This document shows, piece by piece, positions 8,893-16,130 of a stretch of 64,000 nucleotides of DNA (its first letter is position 1; each line of letters opens with the position of its first letter). The notes under the pieces are model-generated. The model did no database searches, had not been told where the DNA came from, and was given only the letters and a program-made list of their open reading frames with translations. The DNA is from Desulfovibrio intestinalis (GTDB taxonomy: Bacteria > Desulfobacterota > Desulfovibrionia > Desulfovibrionales > Desulfovibrionaceae): the NCBI RefSeq assembly GCF_014202345.1, contig NZ_JACHGO010000003.1, positions 124,001-188,000 of the forward strand, written 5' to 3'. Position numbers and translations under genes: made by a program.

Positions 8893-8969
8893 TGGTAGGA
8901 ACGAACAGACTTGAACTGTTGACCCCTTCCGTGTCAAGGAAGTGCTCTAGCCACCTGAGCTACGCTCCT
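8893..8969 (-). tRNA. tRNA-Val (anticodon GAC)
   Basis: This is a 77-nt cloverleaf on the minus strand. The acceptor is AGGAGCG with CGTTCCT, the D stem is GCTC/GAGC, the anticodon stem-loop is CTTCC-TTGACAC-GGAAG with anticodon GAC, and the T arm is AACAG-TTCAAGT-CTGTT. The discriminator A and encoded CCA end at 8893. It is transcribed towards thrS, with the hairpin at 8773-8792 in between. Confidence 0.96.
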
Positions 8970-9272
8970 ACATGAGGCAGGAGGTTATATAGCCACTCGC
9001 GCCCTGCCCGTCAACAGTTTTTTGCACTTTCCTGCATTTTTTCCGGCTAGTTCCCTAATTTTATGCTTTGTTTGTGAATTGCAGCGTCTTTTTGGTCGTC
9101 TTTGTATTGGCGAGCATTGCGAATACGCATGGTACGGGATAGAATTCTTCTATTATCTAAAGAACATTCCTTCAAGCGAAGTGCCAGACCCCGCTCGGGC
9201 AGGCGCGTGCAGGCGCAACCGATACGCCCGGCGACACGCTGGCAGAACCGCCATCAACCAGAGGAAAGCACA
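8970..9272. other. Divergent intergenic region, tRNA-Val and MOSC gene
   Basis: This 300-bp stretch contains the start regions of the leftward tRNA-Val and the rightward MOSC gene. It is AT-rich in the middle, as expected for promoters. I see no gene and no clear named operator. Confidence 0.4.
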
Positions 9273-9740
9273 ATGGGTATTATAAAGGCTATTTGCACCA
9301 GCCCCAAAAAGGGCACTGCCAAGAAAACCGTTCCCTCAGCCACCCTTGTGGTGGATCACGGTATTGAGGGCGACGCGCACGCCGGAAAATGGCACCGCCA
9401 GGTCAGCTTGTTGTCCTGGCAGGCTATTGAGGACTTCAGGGCCAGAGGGGCCATTGTGGCGCACGGCTGCTTTGGCGAGAACCTTATTGTGGACGGAATC
9501 GACTTCGCGGCGTTGCCCGTGGGCACGCGCCTGTCCTGTAATGAGGTTCTTATGGAAGTATCGCAGATAGGCAAGGAATGTCACAGCCATTGCCAGATAT
9601 ACCACACAATGGGCGACTGCATCATGCCCCGGCAGGGTGTGTTCGCCAAGGTTTTGCACGGCGGCCTTGTGCAGCCCGGCGATGTTATGCATGTGCTGCC
9701 CGCTGGAGACGAGGGCTGTCAGGAAGAGGCGGGGGCATAG
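9273..9740 (+). CDS. MOSC domain-containing protein
   Basis: This 155-residue single-domain MOSC protein belongs to the family named after the molybdenum-cofactor sulfurase C-terminus, whose members handle sulfur or bind molybdenum cofactor. Visible signatures are GIEGDAHAGKWHRQVSLLS, GCFGENLIVDGID, and the cysteine-rich segment GKECHSHCQIYHTMGDC with GVFAKVLHGG near the C-terminus. Such stand-alone MOSC proteins are common in sulfate reducers, often near molybdopterin genes; moaC is 9 kb away and probably unconnected. The ATG at 9273 has GAGGAAAG upstream; the longer frame from 9102 is not conserved-looking. The substrate is unknown. Confidence 0.88.
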   Translation: MGIIKAICTSPKKGTAKKTVPSATLVVDHGIEGDAHAGKWHRQVSLLSWQAIEDFRARGAIVAHGCFGENLIVDGIDFAALPVGTRLSCNEVLMEVSQIGKECHSHCQIYHTMGDCIMPRQGVFAKVLHGGLVQPGDVMHVLPAGDEGCQEEAGA

Positions 9741-9868
9741 GTTTTTGTAGCTGTTTATTACGGCGTCAAGCGGCCCTTTTCTTTCGGTGGAGTATGGAAA
9801 AAGTACGCCGCCGTCATGAAAAAAGCCGCTTTTTGTTCGAGGGGAAAGGCGTTTCTTAAGGGTGGTCC

Positions 9869-10378
9869 CTAATCGGGCGCGATGGTCTTCTGCACCAGTT
9901 CAAAGTCTGCAAGTTGAGAGCAGATGCAGCTGAGCAGGTCCAGCGGGCGGGAAAGATTGTTGCTTATCAGGTGCAACTGAAAACCAGAGAAGTGCGCGCC
10001 GTCGTCAAGATTGCGCATTAGCAGGATGGTTGCGAGAAAGTCGTCGTAAACGGAGTCCAGCAGTTGAAAGAAGCTTTCCTTTTTGTGCTGCTGTAACAAC
10101 GCGTATTCCTGACGAACGATATAATGTGGCAGGCGAAAGCAACGAAGCTCGTCGTGAAACTCGCCACGTGCATAGGCATTTTCAATGGGATCGGGGCATT
10201 CTTCATTGTAGCCGTGGGCATCCGCAACATCCGCAACGTCAGCTTCTGGCGTGTTGCCGAAACTGTGCAGGGTCTGCGCTGCCTCGTGCAGTATGGCGGC
10301 TATGGCGTGAAGGTCTGGGGAGGGCGGCCCGGAAGACAGCCCGGAAGGCAGCGGATGGGCTTGCTGGAAATTGGACAT
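9869..10378 (-). CDS. Hypothetical protein (169 residues)
   Basis: I do not recognise a family. The product is acidic and apparently soluble, with a Pro/Ser-rich N-terminus (residues 1-25) and a mainly helical remainder. The segment LRCFRLPHYIVRQEYALLQQHKK and a C-terminal LLSCICSQLADFELVQ are the most patterned parts. The ATG at 10378 has AGAGGTG upstream, and base composition is that of the core genome, so it looks genuine. It lies between the MOSC gene and the AT-rich island, facing away from the island. No functional inference is made. Confidence 0.6.
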   Translation of the reverse strand: MSNFQQAHPLPSGLSSGPPSPDLHAIAAILHEAAQTLHSFGNTPEADVADVADAHGYNEECPDPIENAYARGEFHDELRCFRLPHYIVRQEYALLQQHKKESFFQLLDSVYDDFLATILLMRNLDDGAHFSGFQLHLISNNLSRPLDLLSCICSQLADFELVQKTIAPD

Positions 10379-11025
10379 GAGACACCTCTTGGATTTTTAG
10401 TATGGGAGTTTCTTCAGAAAGAAGAACTCCGGGTGCTACTAACTGCCCAAGAGCAGCGGACTATTTTCCTGTTGCCAGGTCTTGTATTTTGCCCACACCC
10501 GGAGAATACAATGCAGCAAACCGCGCCGTGTCAAAAACAAGGCGCAAGAAAGCCCACTATCTTTCGGGGTGGGTAAACCGTCTTGGGCGGAGTTAGTAGC
10601 TCCAAAAAGAAGAAAACATACTAAATAGTCAGGGTCAAGGCAGAGGTGTGGGGACTGTCACGGGGAAGGCGTGTGGTTATGAGGTGGTAGATTTTGGATG
10701 CTTTGATTATGGCAAATTGTATGAAGGCAAGTCCGAGAGGGCATAGAGTGGGATATGGTTTCTTCGGTAGGGTCTTTAGAATTCAATTTATCCTATTGAC
10801 TTTACCTCAATTGCCATCCGAATGGCTCTATCATTGAGTGGCACTAGTGTGGAGAGGGTTTGAATTTTTTAAGCTGTGTGCCAATTTTGACACATTTTTT
10901 GTTCTTTATTTGGAGGGGGACGTGTGTTAAAAAAGACACTACAAAGTGCATTTTCTCTGGGGAATCTTCTAGCTTGTGGGATTCATAGCAAACATCTGCG
11001 CACCGTCCAACAATAAAGGCAAGAC
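10379..11025. other. Left flank of accessory island; upstream region of the ABC-3C-like cassette
   Basis: This 647-bp gap has no supported gene. The composition drops from GC-rich to AT-rich across it. Towards the cassette there is an operator-like palindrome (10877-10894) and a second, weaker one (GTGT...ACAC near 10924-10939). The cassette promoter should lie here, but I cannot fix a -35/-10 pair. I saw no integrase or insertion sequence. Confidence 0.5.
10877..10894. promoter_or_regulatory. Operator-like palindrome upstream of the ABC-3C-like cassette
   Basis: TGTGCCAA-TT-TTGACACA is an 18-bp inverted repeat with one mismatch, about 130 bp before the first cassette gene. It has the size and symmetry of a dimeric repressor site, but no regulator gene lies within the island. 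Function is inference only. Confidence 0.35.
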
Positions 11026-11781
11026 ATGGCAGACAATAGGAAATATCCCCAGCAAGACGTCAAAATTCTTTACGGTAAAGCCGCCGCGCGTTGCGCTTTT
11101 TCGAAATGTCGGAAGGTACTAGTTCTTGAGGATGCTTTTTCCGGCAAAGCTAAGCAGATAGGTAAAATTGCCCATATTGTTGCACATAGTCCCTCAGGAC
11201 CGCGTGCAGATCAGAGTTATCCGCAAGATAAGCTAGACCGCTATGTAAACTGGGTCTTACTTTGTCCAACCTGTCACGACATCGTAGATACCCAACCCGA
11301 AAAATATTCGACAGAGGTTTTGCTCAAGATAAAACAAGAGCACGAGAGTTGGGTTGAGGAGCAGCTAGATGAAGAAATGTCTAATGTTTCTTTTGCGGAG
11401 CTTGAGGTTGCGGCAAAAGCGTTATCTTCAGGCAACTTCTGCGGATCAACGGACTTTCATGTAATTCCTCCAGAGTTAAAAATTACCAAAAACAAACTCA
11501 CGCAACTCTCTCGTTCTTATATTTTAATGGGGCTTAGCCGTAGTTCCGAAGTGGAAAGGTTCTTAGTGAGCATGGCCCAGCTTGACTCAGAATTCCCAGA
11601 ACGGTTGAAAAATCGTTTCAAGGAAGAATATTTGGAATTGTGTAAAGTCAGCTCTGGTGATGAACTTTTTATGGACATGCTCGCATTTGCAAATTCGGGT
11701 GTAAGCGACTTCAAACAACAAGCCGCAAGGCTCGCCATAGTTTCACACCTGTTTCATTTGTGTGAGATATTTAAAAAATGA
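11026..11781 (+). CDS. HNH nuclease with ABC-3C-type C-terminal domain (putative effector)
   Basis: This 251-residue protein has two parts. Residues about 10-95 form an HNH/McrA-like nuclease module: C23-x4-C28, the His pair in HIVAH (50-54), N75, and C80-x2-C83-H84, fitting a zinc-supported HNH fold. Residues about 110-251 are helical and end ARLAIVSHLFHLCEIFKK, which resembles the final helix of C-terminal domains in predicted ABC three-component systems, where this protein is the effector. It overlaps the next gene by 4 bp (ATGA) and is first in the cassette. Codon use is AT-rich, suggesting transfer. The ATG at 11026 is preceded by AAGGCAAGAC. Nuclease activity and target are predictions; all expected metal/catalytic residues appear present. 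Confidence 0.75.
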   Translation: MADNRKYPQQDVKILYGKAAARCAFSKCRKVLVLEDAFSGKAKQIGKIAHIVAHSPSGPRADQSYPQDKLDRYVNWVLLCPTCHDIVDTQPEKYSTEVLLKIKQEHESWVEEQLDEEMSNVSFAELEVAAKALSSGNFCGSTDFHVIPPELKITKNKLTQLSRSYILMGLSRSSEVERFLVSMAQLDSEFPERLKNRFKEEYLELCKVSSGDELFMDMLAFANSGVSDFKQQAARLAIVSHLFHLCEIFKK

Positions 11782-12005
11782 TTATGCCATCCAAATATCT
11801 TAGAGAAGATGAAGCCCTTATTGGTGTGGGGGGGATTCTGTTGCAGCGAATTGAGGGCCGGAAAAATATTTCTAGCCTTTGGGAAGATGTAAAGGCAAGT
11901 CACGCTGTCGCTACATTTGAACGCTTTATTCTTGCCCTGGATTTTTTGTTTCTGCTTGGCCTCATTGATATTAAAGGCAATGAAATAAAACGAGTTGGGC
12001 CATGA
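11778..12005 (+). CDS. ABC-3C middle component-like small protein
   Basis: This 75-residue protein starts MIMPSKYLREDEALIGVGG and continues ILLQRIEGRKNISSLWEDV, then TFERFILALDFLFLLGLID. That pattern matches what I recall of the small middle components of ABC three-component systems (the MC6-like type), which resemble winged-helix adaptor subunits. The ATG at 11778 overlaps the previous stop (ATGA), and its own stop overlaps the ATPase start in the same way. All three genes are therefore probably translationally coupled and made in fixed ratio. A start at the third codon (MPSKYL) is equally possible. Its likely role is to link the effector to the ATPase; this is inferred from family context. 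Confidence 0.7.
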   Translation: MIMPSKYLREDEALIGVGGILLQRIEGRKNISSLWEDVKASHAVATFERFILALDFLFLLGLIDIKGNEIKRVGP

Positions 12006-13762
12006 TCAAAAAAATATATGCAAGCGACAAACGATTCAAAGCTGTTGAATTTCAAAAAGGCTTGAATGTTATCATCGCGGAACGCGTGGAAGGTTCTGGA
12101 GAGAAAGACACGCGGAACGGGGCAGGTAAAACGACTCTTATCAATATTATACACTTTTGTCTTGGCGCTGACGTTAAAAAACTCGGGCTACCCTATGCAG
12201 AGATTGAGGATTGGGACTTTTATATTGACATTACCATCTGTGGCAAGAACATAACAGCAAAAAGATCTATAAAAAAAGCTAATTATATAATCGTCAGTGG
12301 TGCCACTGACGATCTGCCGATCTTTGCAGAAAAAGACGCTGATAGTGGAGAGTTATTTTATAAGAATGATGACTGGAAAAAACTTTTAGGTCTGTGTCTC
12401 TTTAACCTTCACGATGGGCTCAGGTCAAAGTATAAACCTTCGTTTAGAAGTTTAATTTCATATTTCATTCGGCGTGGAGTAGACGCCTATTCGCACCCAT
12501 TTACACATTTCAGAAATCAAAAAACATTTGATTTTCAAATTAATAATGCATACTTGCTCGGGTTAAACTGGGAACACGCTTCTGAAGCACAAGAAATTCG
12601 GGATAAGTCTTCTGCCCTTAAGGCACTAAGTTCGGCTGTTAAGGCTGGGATTGTTTCTTCACAAGGCGAATTAGAAGCAGAACGAGTGCGCCTTGAGAAA
12701 ACGATTTTAGAAGAAAATAAAGCTATCGAAACATTTAAAGTCCTTCCTCAGTATAAAGAGCTGCAAGACAGAGCCAACCTTCTGACAACAAAAATCCATC
12801 ATAGTTCAAATAATCTTTTAGTGCTGCGGCGAAAGCTGACACGCTATGAAGAATCCATTGCAACCGAAACTCCACCTGAAGGAGATAGTGTTGAGAAGCT
12901 ATATGCTGAAGCTGGTATGTTTTTTTCTGAGTCAATAAAGAAGACACTGGGTGAAGCAAAAACGTTTCATGCTTCCGTTATAGAAAATAGAAAGAAATTT
13001 TTGCAAACAGAGCTTGCAGAAATAAAAAACAAAATTATAAAAATTGAGAATGATATTAATTCTTCGACAGATGAGCGCGCAAAGCTTATGCGCCTTCTGC
13101 AAACGCACGGGGCTCTGGAAGAATTTTCGCTTTTGCAAACTAGAGTTGTCGAAAAACAAGAACGTCTTGAGACAGTTAAAACAAAATTATCGGAATTGAA
13201 AAATATTTCCAACGAGCAAAAAGAAATTAAAGCAAGAAAGCTTGAGTTGGATACGAAACTTCAACGCGACTATGAATTGAGCCGTCCAAACTGGGAACAA
13301 GCTGTTGCCCTTTTCAATGAAGGCTCTCTTGCTTTGTATGACGAGCCTGGAAACCTAATTATAAATACCACTGAGAATGGTTACGAGTTTGATGTCGAAA
13401 TTTCTCGAAGCAACAGCGAGGGAGTGGGGAAGATGAAAATCTTCTGCTATGACATGATGCTGGTTGAACTTTTAGCTGAAAAAAATGGTATTGATTTTCT
13501 CATCCATGACAGCACGATTTATGATGGCGTTGATTCTCGCCAACGCGCCCATGCCTTACAATATGCGTGCAGTAGAGCTGAAGAACACGATTTTCAATAT
13601 ATTTGTGCCCTAAATTCTGATATGGTCCCTTATGATGATTTTGAAAATGGGTTTGACCTGTGCCAGTTCGTGCGTTTAACGCTTGGGGACAAGAATCCTT
13701 CAGATTCATTGATGGGGTTTCATTTTGAATTAAAAAAAGAGGTTGGCCGCTCTCCAGAGTAG
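12002..13762 (+). CDS. DUF2326-type coiled-coil ABC ATPase (SMC/RecF-like)
   Basis: This 586-residue ATPase has split ABC halves around a long coiled coil. The N-terminal half has the Walker A loop RNGAGKTT (residues 38-45). Residues about 190-430 are Glu/Lys-rich helices. The C-terminal half shows a signature-like SEGVGKMK (472-479) and a Walker B region IDFLIHDS (497-504) followed by YDGVDSRQRAHAL, the hallmark of DUF2326. The protein should act as the DNA- or state-sensing motor that controls the HNH effector through the middle component. Its start overlaps the previous gene by ATGA. No frameshift or missing motif is seen, so the cassette appears intact. The ATPase assignment is strong; the defence role is family inference. 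Confidence 0.82.
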   Translation: MIKKIYASDKRFKAVEFQKGLNVIIAERVEGSGEKDTRNGAGKTTLINIIHFCLGADVKKLGLPYAEIEDWDFYIDITICGKNITAKRSIKKANYIIVSGATDDLPIFAEKDADSGELFYKNDDWKKLLGLCLFNLHDGLRSKYKPSFRSLISYFIRRGVDAYSHPFTHFRNQKTFDFQINNAYLLGLNWEHASEAQEIRDKSSALKALSSAVKAGIVSSQGELEAERVRLEKTILEENKAIETFKVLPQYKELQDRANLLTTKIHHSSNNLLVLRRKLTRYEESIATETPPEGDSVEKLYAEAGMFFSESIKKTLGEAKTFHASVIENRKKFLQTELAEIKNKIIKIENDINSSTDERAKLMRLLQTHGALEEFSLLQTRVVEKQERLETVKTKLSELKNISNEQKEIKARKLELDTKLQRDYELSRPNWEQAVALFNEGSLALYDEPGNLIINTTENGYEFDVEISRSNSEGVGKMKIFCYDMMLVELLAEKNGIDFLIHDSTIYDGVDSRQRAHALQYACSRAEEHDFQYICALNSDMVPYDDFENGFDLCQFVRLTLGDKNPSDSLMGFHFELKKEVGRSPE

Positions 13763-13922
13763 AATAAAGATGATGTTGTGACAGCCACCGCGTGAGTGTA
13801 GGCGTGAGTATGAGCAAGGAACGTGACAGCCATCATAGCCAACGAGTAAAAGGAATGGCCATGAGTAGATTCTCCGTTCGAGACAATTCAGTCATAGGGG
13901 GAAAAGGCCTTACAGTCTGTTC

Positions 13923-14166
13923 TTAGCCTTGCTCAAAAAACTTGATGATCTCCAGTTTCTCATCCCAACTCATACGCACATTTCCGCCCATCGCCGGCAA
14001 CGCCATCAATGCTCCCTTTTGCAATATATTATTGATCTCCAGCCGTGTAGTTACGCGTGATATTTTTGGCAGACCAATATATTTGCGGGTGGGTAAGGTT
14101 GCCCTCAAATCCGTCTAGGCCAGCATCAAGCCGTTTGTTCAGCGCATTGCGCTGGCTCTCGTTTAA
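13923..14166 (-). pseudogene. Remnant of a Fic-family protein C-terminus, frameshifted
   Basis: Reading the minus strand from 14166, one frame gives LNESQRNALNKRLDAGLDG then FEGNLT. The frame then shifts at a run near 14091 (CTTACCCACCCGC) and continues as TRKYIGLPKISRVTTRLEI, NNILQKGALMALPAMGG. Joined, this resembles the C-terminal winged-helix part of Fic/DUF4172-type proteins (pattern LNERQ...GFEG.LT.RKY...SRATA.RDL..L...G.L). The catalytic Fic domain is absent; an in-frame TAG lies just upstream. It is a dead fragment beside the ABC-3C-like cassette. The assignment rests on remembered family patterns. Confidence 0.6.
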
Positions 14167-14470
14167 CTATGTTTCACTGTGAAGCTTTCATAAATTGGTT
14201 TTCATAGAACTTTGTTGAGCCGTATTTGCGTAGCGGCAACAGCACGGCCAAAGCCGCAAGAAACCACAACAGCCACTCTGGCACACCTTCTCCCGTAAGT
14301 GGTCGCCCTGTTTTTTTCGGATCTCTGCCAATGGATATGGAAGGGGTGTCGCATCAAAAAATATCAATTTACTAAGTTTGGCAGGGTGTTATACTATCAA
14401 GACTTTTATTTTTAGTAAAATTTTTTAATAAGCTTGTGCAGGTTCTTTATTTGTGGCATATTGGGAGACG
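14167..14470. other. Intergenic DNA in the accessory island
   Basis: This stretch of about 300 bp has no supported gene. The left part may be further decayed DNA of the Fic-type gene; the right part is very AT-rich and probably contains the promoter of the small gene at 14471. Confidence 0.35.
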
Positions 14471-14704
14471 ATGAAATTTAATATTGAGATTACGAGAAAA
14501 CAGAGGAAAGAGATTGAACGTGTTTTGTCTAACTGGACAAATTATCTTAATAGTGTGCCGCCAACCTCAGAAGAGGTTAAAGTTCATAGATGGTTTGGAG
14601 CAAGTACGTCAATTGTGAAAAAAGATGAATTTAACAAGAAACTAAAGATGGTTATTGACGAAACAAGGATGAGACTAAAGACAGCACGTATTCGTGATAA
14701 CTGA
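14471..14704 (+). CDS. Small hypothetical protein
   Basis: This 77-residue charged protein starts MKFNIEITRKQRKEIERVL and is rich in Lys, Arg and Glu, predicted helical, with no cysteines or membrane segment. I do not recognise a family. GGGAG precedes the ATG at 14471; a start at 14453 would add six residues. Its stop overlaps the next reading frame, so the two may form a pair. AT-rich codon use places it with the island rather than the core. It resembles small phage or plasmid proteins only in general character. Confidence 0.5.
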   Translation: MKFNIEITRKQRKEIERVLSNWTNYLNSVPPTSEEVKVHRWFGASTSIVKKDEFNKKLKMVIDETRMRLKTARIRDN

Positions 14705-14918
14705 TATAGAGCGCCGTGTATTCCCTATGGAAAAATCTCCCATTCCAGTCAGGCCATGCCTAAGATGTGGCATGCTTCCAACGCGCATAGCAGCCTCAAG
14801 ACCCATTGGCCGCACTCGCGATCTTTATCGTATCACCTGCCAGTGCGGTAACGGGCCTCTACGGTGGTCAGTGAGCGAATCCTCGGCCATACGCTTATGG
14901 AATTCTCTTGAAGCTTAA
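14694..14918 (+). CDS. Lar-like zinc-ribbon small protein
   Basis: This 74-residue reading frame (GTG at 14694, or ATG at 14727 for 63 residues) has the pattern PCLRCGMLP, then ITCQCGNGP, ending SAIRLWNSLEA. Two cysteine pairs followed by a closing AI..WN motif are the signature layout of Lar-family and related phage zinc ribbons. The best-known member, RAC-prophage Lar, alleviates type I restriction. The spacing CxxC-x22-CxC is not exact. The frame overlaps the previous gene by 11 bp, and a strong terminator follows at 14947. It is probably a phage-derived small protein; anti-restriction function is only suggested. Confidence 0.55.
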   Translation: MITDIERRVFPMEKSPIPVRPCLRCGMLPTRIAASRPIGRTRDLYRITCQCGNGPLRWSVSESSAIRLWNSLEA

Positions 14919-14946
14919 ACGCTTCAAGAGAAGACAATAAAGCATC

Positions 14947-14974
14947 AAAAACCGCCCTTTGGGCGGTTTTTTTT
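14947..14974 (+). terminator. Rho-independent terminator after the Lar-like gene
   Basis: ACCGCCC-TTT-GGGCGGT is a 7-bp GC stem extended by A/T pairs and followed by an uninterrupted run of T. It closes the right end of the AT-rich island. Confidence 0.85.
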
Positions 14975-15078
14975 GTGGCCATTGATTTATTGCTTGCGGC
15001 AGAGTTCGTTGTTATCTATCGGGGAATAGGAGATCCGGGTGACATCAATCATCATAAACAAAAAGGATGATATTACGT

Positions 15079-15618
15079 ATGGAACGGAAGAAAATAATTT
15101 TTTCAGAGTATGCCAAAGAAATTCTTGAGGCTCTTCCCAAGGGTATCCTTCTCACAACCAAGGCAGGGGACAAAGTAAACAGCATGACAATTGGCTGGGG
15201 TACTTTGGGCATTGAATGGTCAACGCCAATATTTGTTGCCTTTGTTCGTGAGCACCGATTCACGCGGGAGCAGCTTGATAAAAATCCCGAATTCACCATT
15301 AATGTGCCATTCGGGCCGTATAGCAAGAAGATAATCGGCATCTGCGGCGCCAAAAGTGGCAGGGATATGGACAAAATAAAAGAAGCGGGACTTACGCTTG
15401 TTGAGCCAGAGGCCATCTCGGTGCCTGCCCTCAAGGAACTCCCGCTTACTCTGGAATGCAAGGTCGTTTACCAGCAGAAGCAGGACCTTTCGGTCCTTGC
15501 CGAAAAGTTTTTACCTGGATGCTATCCGCAGGATGTGGACGGCTCCTTTGTCGGTGCCAACAAGGATGCGCATATCGCATACTACGGCGAAATTGTCAGC
15601 GCTTACATCCTTCAGTAA
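15079..15618 (+). CDS. Flavin reductase-like (FMN-binding split-barrel) protein
   Basis: This 179-residue single-domain protein has the flavoredoxin/flavin-reductase fold. KGILLTTKAGDKVNSMTIGW (residues about 20-40) is the N-terminal FMN-contacting strand. FVAFVREHRFTREQLDKNPE, TINVPFG and IGICGAKSGRDMDK are standard family segments, with one cysteine in the GICGAKSG loop. Desulfovibrio flavoredoxin belongs to this family and donates electrons in sulfite metabolism, but a specific partner cannot be named here. AAGGA lies 11 nt before the ATG at 15079; the upstream ATG at 15067 overlaps this site. The gene stands alone after the island terminator. Confidence 0.85.
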   Translation: MERKKIIFSEYAKEILEALPKGILLTTKAGDKVNSMTIGWGTLGIEWSTPIFVAFVREHRFTREQLDKNPEFTINVPFGPYSKKIIGICGAKSGRDMDKIKEAGLTLVEPEAISVPALKELPLTLECKVVYQQKQDLSVLAEKFLPGCYPQDVDGSFVGANKDAHIAYYGEIVSAYILQ

Positions 15619-15920
15619 CTGATCTGCTCCGTGTCGGGCGCATCCGGCACGGAGCATGGGTGGATACGGTTCGTATTGTCTTGAACCGCTTGACTGCTGA
15701 AGTTCTATTTGCCGCAAGTTTGCCTGCGTGTTACCCCGCCGCAGTTTTCAAAAATGGACACTCGGAAAATTTGCGCTGGTGATGCTAGAGAGCCATGGCG
15801 TAAGCACTACTGAGCAGCCAGCGGAAGCCGTGCAGGGTTGCGTAGCCTCTGCGGCGTATCCGCACTCTCCATTAGAGTGGTCCACGATTTGTAATTGCGA
15901 CCATGCTTGCTCCTTGCGCT

Positions 15921-15950
15921 TGGACCAAGTGGACCAAAAGTGGACCAAAA
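15921..15950. repeat. Three short direct repeats TGGACCAA(AA)
   Basis: TGGACCAAG, TGGACCAAAAG and TGGACCAAAA start at 15921, 15930 and 15941. The array is short and next to the tRNA-Leu terminator. It could be an integration scar or a protein-binding array; no function is clear. Confidence 0.5.
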
Positions 15951-15959
15951 AAGAAAATC

Positions 15960-15989
15960 CCCGGATTCGCCATTTTTGACGAATCCGGG
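15960..15989 (-). terminator. Terminator of tRNA-Leu
   Basis: CCCGGATTCG pairs perfectly with CGAATCCGGG across a 10-nt loop, and on the minus strand the stem is followed by GATTTTCTTTTTT. It lies about 20 nt beyond the tRNA-Leu 3' end. Confidence 0.8.
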
Positions 15990-16007
15990 AATTTGTTTGA
16001 TATTACT

Positions 16008-16093
16008 TGGTACCCGGAGCGGGACTTGAACCCGCACAGCCTCGCGGCCCAGGGATTTTAAGTCCCTTGTGTCTACCATTCCACCATCCGGGC
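16008..16093 (-). tRNA. tRNA-Leu (anticodon TAA)
   Basis: This is an 86-nt minus-strand cloverleaf with the long variable arm of a class II tRNA. The acceptor is GCCCGGA with TCCGGGT, the anticodon loop CTTAAAA carries TAA, the T arm is GCGGG-TTCAAGT-CCCGC, and CCA is encoded at 16008-16010. Confidence 0.96.
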
Positions 16094-16130
16094 AGAGGTG
16101 ATTTTTGCATGCATGCTGCCTGAAGGGCAG

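Larger units (their letters stand above)
15619..16007. other. Intergenic stretch beside tRNA-Leu
   Basis: No supported gene is present. It contains three near-tandem TGGACCAA(AA) units at 15921-15950 and the tRNA-Leu terminator. The location next to a tRNA 3' end is a typical integration site, but I found no copy of the tRNA 3' end elsewhere in the window and no integrase frame. Confidence 0.4.

Noticed and set aside
7178..8914. 578-codon plus-strand frame opposite thrS
   Set aside because: It is a shadow of thrS and runs into the tRNA-Val region.
13810..13926. 38-codon plus-strand frame behind the ABC-3C-like cassette
   Set aside because: No ribosome site and no recognisable features; too weak to call.
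15921..15950. CRISPR array
   Set aside because: The three units are 9-11 bp with no spacers. No CRISPR array or cas gene was seen anywhere in the window.
15807..16079. 90-codon minus-strand frame covering tRNA-Leu
   Set aside because: It is the translation of the tRNA gene and its terminator.
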